A DNA stretch of 64,000 bases from an uncultured Paracoccaceae bacterium. GTDB lineage: Bacteria; Pseudomonadota; Alphaproteobacteria; Rhodobacterales; Rhodobacteraceae. Positions 60,065 through 64,000 of the stretch are shown here, piece by piece. Made by a program: the position numbers and the translations under genes. Below the pieces are notes generated by a model that ran no database searches, was not told the DNA's origin, and was given only the letters and a program-made list of their open reading frames with translations. How positions within the stretch are numbered: position 1 is the stretch's first letter; each line of letters begins with the position of its first letter. The stretch covers positions 1 to 64,000 of the forward strand of contig CANMQJ010000023.1 in assembly GCA_947500005.1 (NCBI GenBank), in the 5' to 3' direction.

Positions 60065-60867
60065 TGCGCGTCCTCCGTTCGGCCCATGATCTCTTCTTCC
60101 ATGTCCCAGATCATTCCCAGGATCTCGTCCCGGCGCTGTCCGAACTCGGGGTGTTTCTTGACCTCGCGCAGGTCCTCCCCCACGCCGAGATCGGCAAAGG
60201 GCAGGCGATATTCGCGGTGGATGCGCCCTGGACGCGGCGCCATCACCAGCAGACGTTCGCCCAACAGCAGCGCTTCTTCGACCGAGTGGGTAATCAGGAT
60301 GATGGTCTTGCCCGTCTCCTTCCAGAGCTTCAGCACAAGGCTCTGCATCTTCTCCCGCGTCAACGCGTCCAGCGCGCCCAGCGGTTCGTCCATCAGGATC
60401 ACGTCGGGGTCGTTGGCCAGGCAGCGGGCCAGCGCCACACGCTGCTGCATGCCGCCAGACAACTCGTAAACCGCCTTTTCCTTGAAGTCATGCAGACCCA
60501 CCACGTCGAGCAAATGATCTACATTCTCCGCCCATTTCTTTTCGCGCTGGCCGGCCATCCGGGGGCCGAAACTCACATTCTCGCGCACGCTCATCCACTC
60601 GAACAGCGCGCCCTGCTGGAAGACCATTCCGCGTTCGGCATCGGGACCGGTCACGGTATGACCGTTCATCACGATCTTGCCCTCGGTCGGCGCCAGAAAT
60701 CCCGCTACGATGTTGAGAAGCGTGGTCTTGCCGCAGCCCGAGGGGCCCAGCACGCTCATCAACTCACCTTCCTCAAGAAAAAGCGATACGTCCTTCAGCG
60801 CCTGAACGGAGGTTCCGTTCGCCAGATCGAAACGCATCGAAATCTTGTCGATTGCCAATCCCGACAT
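60061..60867 (-). CDS. tauB: taurine ABC transporter ATP-binding protein
   Basis: 268 aa. Walker A GPSGCGKTTLLN, signature YELSGGMQQRVALARCLAN, Walker B VILMDEPLGALDALTRE, switch His in IILITHSVEEALLLGERLLVM: the nitrate/sulfonate/taurine subfamily. It energises import of taurine by TauA and TauC. It sits 106 nt after tauA and overlaps tauC. Confidence 0.93.
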   Translation of the reverse strand: MSGLAIDKISMRFDLANGTSVQALKDVSLFLEEGELMSVLGPSGCGKTTLLNIVAGFLAPTEGKIVMNGHTVTGPDAERGMVFQQGALFEWMSVRENVSFGPRMAGQREKKWAENVDHLLDVVGLHDFKEKAVYELSGGMQQRVALARCLANDPDVILMDEPLGALDALTREKMQSLVLKLWKETGKTIILITHSVEEALLLGERLLVMAPRPGRIHREYRLPFADLGVGEDLREVKKHPEFGQRRDEILGMIWDMEEEIMGRTEDAQ

Positions 60868-60973
60868 CTTTACCTTTCTTGAAAATGAATTGGAAATGGG
60901 CCTCCGTCCCCTGGTGTGAACAGATGCCCATTTCTGGACGGCGGGAAAACCCCCGCCGCCGACTGTCCTGCTA

Positions 60974-61972
60974 TCAGTTGGCCACGCTGCTCAGAGGAGC
61001 GGTGTTCACCTGGTTGGCATAGCTGTCCAGAGCCGCGTCGATACTGCCTGCTTCGACAAAGACATCGGCCACGCCCTTCATGAACTCCTGCGCGCCGCCA
61101 CCCAGCCATTTCTGGGACAACTGCTCATCCACCGGCGGGAAGATGAAGGTCGAGATCGTGGCCTTGGTGGCCTCCTCGTCCATGCCCGCGTCCTTGGCGA
61201 TCACCGGCAGCATCTTCTCGGCATCGGCGCCGCCCGCATTCCACATCGCGTTGGCATCCGCCGTCACCTTGAGGAAGGCCGCCACCAGGTCGGAGTTCTC
61301 GGCCACCCAGCTTGCCGGGCCCGAGGTGACGTCGAAGACGAGAATGCCCAGCTCCTCCTTCTCGGTGCCGGTCAGCAGCACGTTGCCGTGCTCCTTCATC
61401 CGCCGCAGCGACCCGCCCCAGCCGCAAGCCATGTCGACCGATCCCTGCGCGATCGCGGCCGCGCCATCGGGCGGGGCCATGTCGACGATCTCCATCGTGC
61501 CGATATCGACACCGAAATGGTTCATCTGCTTGAGGAAGCCGTAATGCGCCGCGGTGCCCAGCGGCACGGCGACCTTCTTGCCGGCCAGTTCGCCCGCGCT
61601 GTTCTTGTCGATTTCCAGCTCGGAACGGACGACGCAATTGTCATTGTCCGAATAGCTGACCGCCACATCGAGGATCTGAAGGTCCTGGCCCGCGCTTGTG
61701 GCCACCACGAAGGGCGGCACGCCCTGGCTCACCGAAAGATGCACGTCGCCCGAGGCCATCGCCGCGCTCATCGCCGTGCCGGTGTCGAAGCTGACCCAGT
61801 TCACGGTGACGCCCATTTCCTCGTCATAGGTGCCGTTCACCTTGGCATACTGGAAGGGCATCGGCCATTCCAGGAAGTAACCCACCGTGATCTCCTGGGC
61901 AAAGGACTGGCCCGCACCGGCGATCATCGCAACTGCCGCTGCGGCCCCCATCAGCTTTTGTCTTGAAGTCAT
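60974..61972 (-). CDS. tauA: taurine ABC transporter substrate-binding protein
   Basis: 332 aa, type I signal peptide (LMGAAAAVAMIAGAGQSFAQE), then ITVGYFLEWPMPFQYAKVN, FDTGTAMSAAMASGDVHLSVSQGVPPFVVATSAG, ELAGKKVAVPLGTAAHYGFLKQ and MACGWGGSLRRMKEHG, the TauA pattern. Periplasmic. Start at 61972 with GGGAGA upstream; the track's longer ORF lies in the promoter region. It is divergent from tpa across 389 nt. Confidence 0.93.
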   Translation of the reverse strand: MTSRQKLMGAAAAVAMIAGAGQSFAQEITVGYFLEWPMPFQYAKVNGTYDEEMGVTVNWVSFDTGTAMSAAMASGDVHLSVSQGVPPFVVATSAGQDLQILDVAVSYSDNDNCVVRSELEIDKNSAGELAGKKVAVPLGTAAHYGFLKQMNHFGVDIGTMEIVDMAPPDGAAAIAQGSVDMACGWGGSLRRMKEHGNVLLTGTEKEELGILVFDVTSGPASWVAENSDLVAAFLKVTADANAMWNAGGADAEKMLPVIAKDAGMDEEATKATISTFIFPPVDEQLSQKWLGGGAQEFMKGVADVFVEAGSIDAALDSYANQVNTAPLSSVAN

Positions 61973-62361
61973 TCGTCGTCTCCCTGTTCTTCCGCCCTTT
62001 GGCGGCCTTGCGTCCCGGCGGTTTTCCGCCTCCGTTTGGTTACGGCTGTCGAAAAGCGGTTCCCAAGCCGTCGCAATCCACGACCCGTTCAGCCCCCCGA
62101 TCACGGGTCAATCTAGGCAAAATGCACTGCTTCGGAAAGCTGAAATCGCAGGCCCGGGCTTCGTGCGCACAAGGATTTTGCTGCGTCTCCCAAACTTTAG
62201 GACACCCGGGCCAGTGCGGCGGCAACTCTGGACCTAGTGCCACATCAACTCTGGCCCTATCATCCGAACGCCCGTTCAGCCCCTCTGGATTTCGGGATCA
62301 CGTCGGGGCAAGGTAGCCTCGGACGGCACGGTCCGGTATTCATTCGAGAAAGGAACATGTC
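61973..62361. other. 389-nt divergent promoter region between tauA and tpa
   Basis: No gene. It holds direct repeats typical of TauR sites (separate entry) near the tpa side, and the tpa ribosome-binding site AGAAAGGAAC. CTGGCCCGGG on the minus strand near 62206-62215 might be a further half-site for tauA. The tauR gene itself is not in the window. Confidence 0.6.
62223..62263 (+). promoter_or_regulatory. direct repeats, probable TauR (MocR-type) binding site
   Basis: CAACTCTGGACCTA (62223) and CAACTCTGGCCCTA (62246) repeat with a 23-bp period. They resemble the CTGGACYTAA direct repeats I recall as the TauR site in front of tpa in Rhodobacter capsulatus. About 100-140 bp before the tpa start, suited to activation. 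Confidence 0.7.
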
Positions 62362-63762
62362 ATGGACGGCACGTTCAACGAAAACGACATCAGCCGCGTG
62401 GTCGAGGCAGATCGCGCCCATGTCTGGCATCACCTCATTCAGCACAAACCCTTCGAAGCGAACGATCCCCGCATCATCGTCGAGGGCAAGGGCGTGCGGG
62501 TCTGGGACCAGAAGGGCAAGGAACATCTCGACGCCGTTTCGGGTGGCGTCTGGACGGTCAATGTCGGCTACGGCCGCGAGTCGATCTGCAAGGCGGTCTA
62601 CGACCAACTGATGAAGATGTGCTATTTCGCGCAATCAGCAGGCTCGATCCCCGGCGCGCTCTTCGCCGAGATGCTCATCGACAAGATGCCGGGAATGAGC
62701 CGGGTCTATTACACCAACTCGGGGTCGGAGGCGAACGAGAAGGCCTTCAAGATGGTCCGCCAGATCGCGCACAAGCGCTATGGCGGCAAGAAGCACAAGA
62801 TCCTCTACCGCGATCGCGACTATCACGGCGGTACGCTGGCCACGATGTCGGCAGGCGGCCAGAACGAGCGCAACGAGCAATACGGCCCCTTCGCTCCCGG
62901 CTTCGTCCGCGTCCCGCATTGCATGGAATACCGCAAGCACGAACTGGGGCTCGACCACCTGTCCGGCGAGGAGTTCGGCATCGCCGCAGCCAACCTGATC
63001 GAGGAGGTCATCCTGCGCGAAGGCCCAGACACCGTGGGCGCGCTCTGCCTCGAACCGGTGACGGCGGGTGGCGGCGTGATCGCGCCGCCCGAGGGCTACT
63101 GGCCGCGCGTGCAGGAGATCTGCCGCAAGTACGACATTCTGCTGCATATCGACGAGGTCGTCTGCGGCGTCGGCCGGACCGGCACCCAGTGGTTCGGCTA
63201 TCAGCATTACGGAATCGAGCCCGATTTCGTGACCATGGCCAAGGGCGTCGCCTCGGGCTATGCCGCCATCGCCTGCATGGTGACGACCGAGCGTGTCTTC
63301 GAAATGTTCAAGGACGATGCCAGCGATCCGCTGAACTACTTCCGCGACATCTCGACCTTCGGCGGCTGCACCGCGGGCCCGGCCGCGGCGATCGAGAACA
63401 TGCGCATCATCCAGGACGAGAACCTGCTTCAGAACTGCACCGACATGGGCGCGCGGCTCGATGCCAACCTGCGCATGCTGATGGAGAAGCACAAGGTCAT
63501 CGGCGACGTGCGCGGCAAGGGTCTCTTCCAGGGCGCGGAACTCGTGGCCGACCGCGACAGCAAGGAGCCGGTGGAGGAGAAACAGGCGCAGGCCGTCGTC
63601 GCCGACTGCATGGCCCAGGGCGTGATCATCGGGGTGACCAACCGGTCCGTTCCCGGAAGGAACAACACGCTGTGTTTCTCGCCCGCGCTGATCGCCACCG
63701 CTGACGACATCGACCAGATCACCGAAGCGGTGGATGGCGCTCTTGGTCGCGTGTTCGGCTAA
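62362..63762 (+). CDS. tpa: taurine--pyruvate aminotransferase
   Basis: Transfers the amino group of taurine to pyruvate, giving sulfoacetaldehyde and alanine. 466 aa class III PLP enzyme: NENDISRVVEADRAHVWHHL start typical of Tpa, YYTNSGSEANEKAFKMVR, YHGGTLATMSAGGQ, LLHIDEVVCGVGRTG, and the PLP Lys in DFVTMAKGVASGYAAIA. Divergent from tauABC, behind TauR-like repeats. The next steps (xsc, pta) are not in the window. Confidence 0.95.
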   Translation: MDGTFNENDISRVVEADRAHVWHHLIQHKPFEANDPRIIVEGKGVRVWDQKGKEHLDAVSGGVWTVNVGYGRESICKAVYDQLMKMCYFAQSAGSIPGALFAEMLIDKMPGMSRVYYTNSGSEANEKAFKMVRQIAHKRYGGKKHKILYRDRDYHGGTLATMSAGGQNERNEQYGPFAPGFVRVPHCMEYRKHELGLDHLSGEEFGIAAANLIEEVILREGPDTVGALCLEPVTAGGGVIAPPEGYWPRVQEICRKYDILLHIDEVVCGVGRTGTQWFGYQHYGIEPDFVTMAKGVASGYAAIACMVTTERVFEMFKDDASDPLNYFRDISTFGGCTAGPAAAIENMRIIQDENLLQNCTDMGARLDANLRMLMEKHKVIGDVRGKGLFQGAELVADRDSKEPVEEKQAQAVVADCMAQGVIIGVTNRSVPGRNNTLCFSPALIATADDIDQITEAVDGALGRVFG

Positions 63763-63787
63763 CGCTTCCCCGGCACCCAGGCTTCCC

Positions 63788-63820
63788 GGCCCGGATCGAT
63801 GCGCGATCCGGGCCGCTTTT
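63788..63820 (+). terminator. intrinsic terminator of tpa
   Basis: GGCCCGGATCG/CGATCCGGGCC 11-bp stem with an ATGCG loop, then GCTTTT, 26 nt after the tpa stop. It faces the convergent oxidoreductase, whose stop is at 63824. Confidence 0.88.
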
Positions 63821-63823
63821 CGT

Positions 63824-64000
63824 TCAGAGTTCCAGGATCGTGCAGCCGGTCGTCTTGCGCGCCTCGAGCGTGCGATGCGCCTCCGCTACCTCTTCCAGCG
63901 GGAACCGCTGGTCGATGCGGATCTCGACCGCGCCGCTTTCGACCTTGTCGAACAGCATCCGCGCCATCGACTGGCACGTTTCGTGATCCGCGATATGCGT
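63824..64000 (-). CDS. quinone oxidoreductase / zinc-independent MDR family, C-terminal fragment (cut by window edge)
   Basis: The last 58 residues are visible in an unbroken frame. They include ARMLFDKVESGAVEIRIDQRFPLEEVAEAHRTLEARKTTG and end CTILEL, the standard C-terminus of NADPH:quinone reductase-like medium-chain dehydrogenases. It is missing from the ORF track because its start lies outside. Convergent with tpa; no stated link to taurine use. Confidence 0.8.
   Translation of the reverse strand, partial: THIADHETCQSMARMLFDKVESGAVEIRIDQRFPLEEVAEAHRTLEARKTTGCTILEL

Overview
The window is chromosomal DNA of a Rhodobacteraceae (Roseobacter-clade) alphaproteobacterium. The evidence is high GC throughout, a short HisG with a HisZ partner, MipZ, a B12-dependent NrdJ, a taurine:pyruvate aminotransferase of the roseobacter type, a DmdB-like acyl-CoA ligase, and an exosortase E/VPEID-CTERM pair. 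Most genes are ordinary for this clade. The unusual parts are small and lie in RNA, repeats and accessory genes.

Layout. Positions 1-6400 are loosely packed and accessory in character: DUF4345, DUF1772 and GNAT genes, a DUF6880-like gene broken in a G8 homopolymer, and four unrecognised small proteins with long gene-poor gaps. Positions 6400-14100 hold nrdJ preceded by a tRNA with a 36-nt anticodon loop, a DUF1489 protein, a K+-channel-like protein with a zinc ribbon, the hisS-hisZ-hisG operon and an AhpD-like protein. Positions 14100-19500 hold a DUF938 methyltransferase, an aldo/keto reductase, a MipA/OmpV porin-like protein, a YiaW/YiaV-like membrane pair, and a two-gene unit of unknown function with a Cys-rich member. 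Positions 19500-29000 are a seven-gene minus-strand operon, xdhABC plus a BMP-type ABC transporter, for purine uptake and oxidation. Both xdhA and xdhB carry in-frame copies of a GC-rich palindromic repeat.

Positions 29300-35700 hold dnaE, a blue-light LOV histidine kinase behind a palindromic operator-like sequence, slyX, a crotonase and a prolyl-tRNA editing protein. Positions 35900-42900 are the ffh-rpsP-rimM-trmD-rplS-rpmE translation cluster, interrupted by acetyltransferases, chorismate mutase, DUF1328 and an oppositely oriented GH25 lipoprotein. Positions 42900-47800 hold a repeat-rich secreted rhodanese, a secreted unknown, and mipZ followed within 7 nt by exosortase E/protease, with its probable single substrate (a 92-aa VPEID-CTERM protein) convergent to it.

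Positions 47900-56500 are an aromatic catabolism cluster: a divergent MarR regulator, hmgA, fumarylacetoacetase, an atypical metallo-beta-lactamase-fold protein, an MhaA-like flavin hydroxylase with a 68-aa DUF2783 partner, a VOC protein, maleylacetoacetate isomerase and a ureohydrolase. Together they could take a hydroxyphenylacetate through homogentisate to fumarate and acetoacetate. Positions 56500-64000 hold a glycine-zipper lipoprotein, a DmdB-like ligase, tauABC, and divergent tpa with TauR-like direct repeats between them, ending in a partial quinone oxidoreductase.

The best candidates for something undescribed are the tRNA upstream of nrdJ with a palindromic insertion in its anticodon loop, the mipZ-xrtE-VPEID arrangement, and the protein-coding palindromic repeats in xdhA and xdhB. 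All assignments come from reading sequence and recalling families. No database search was run.
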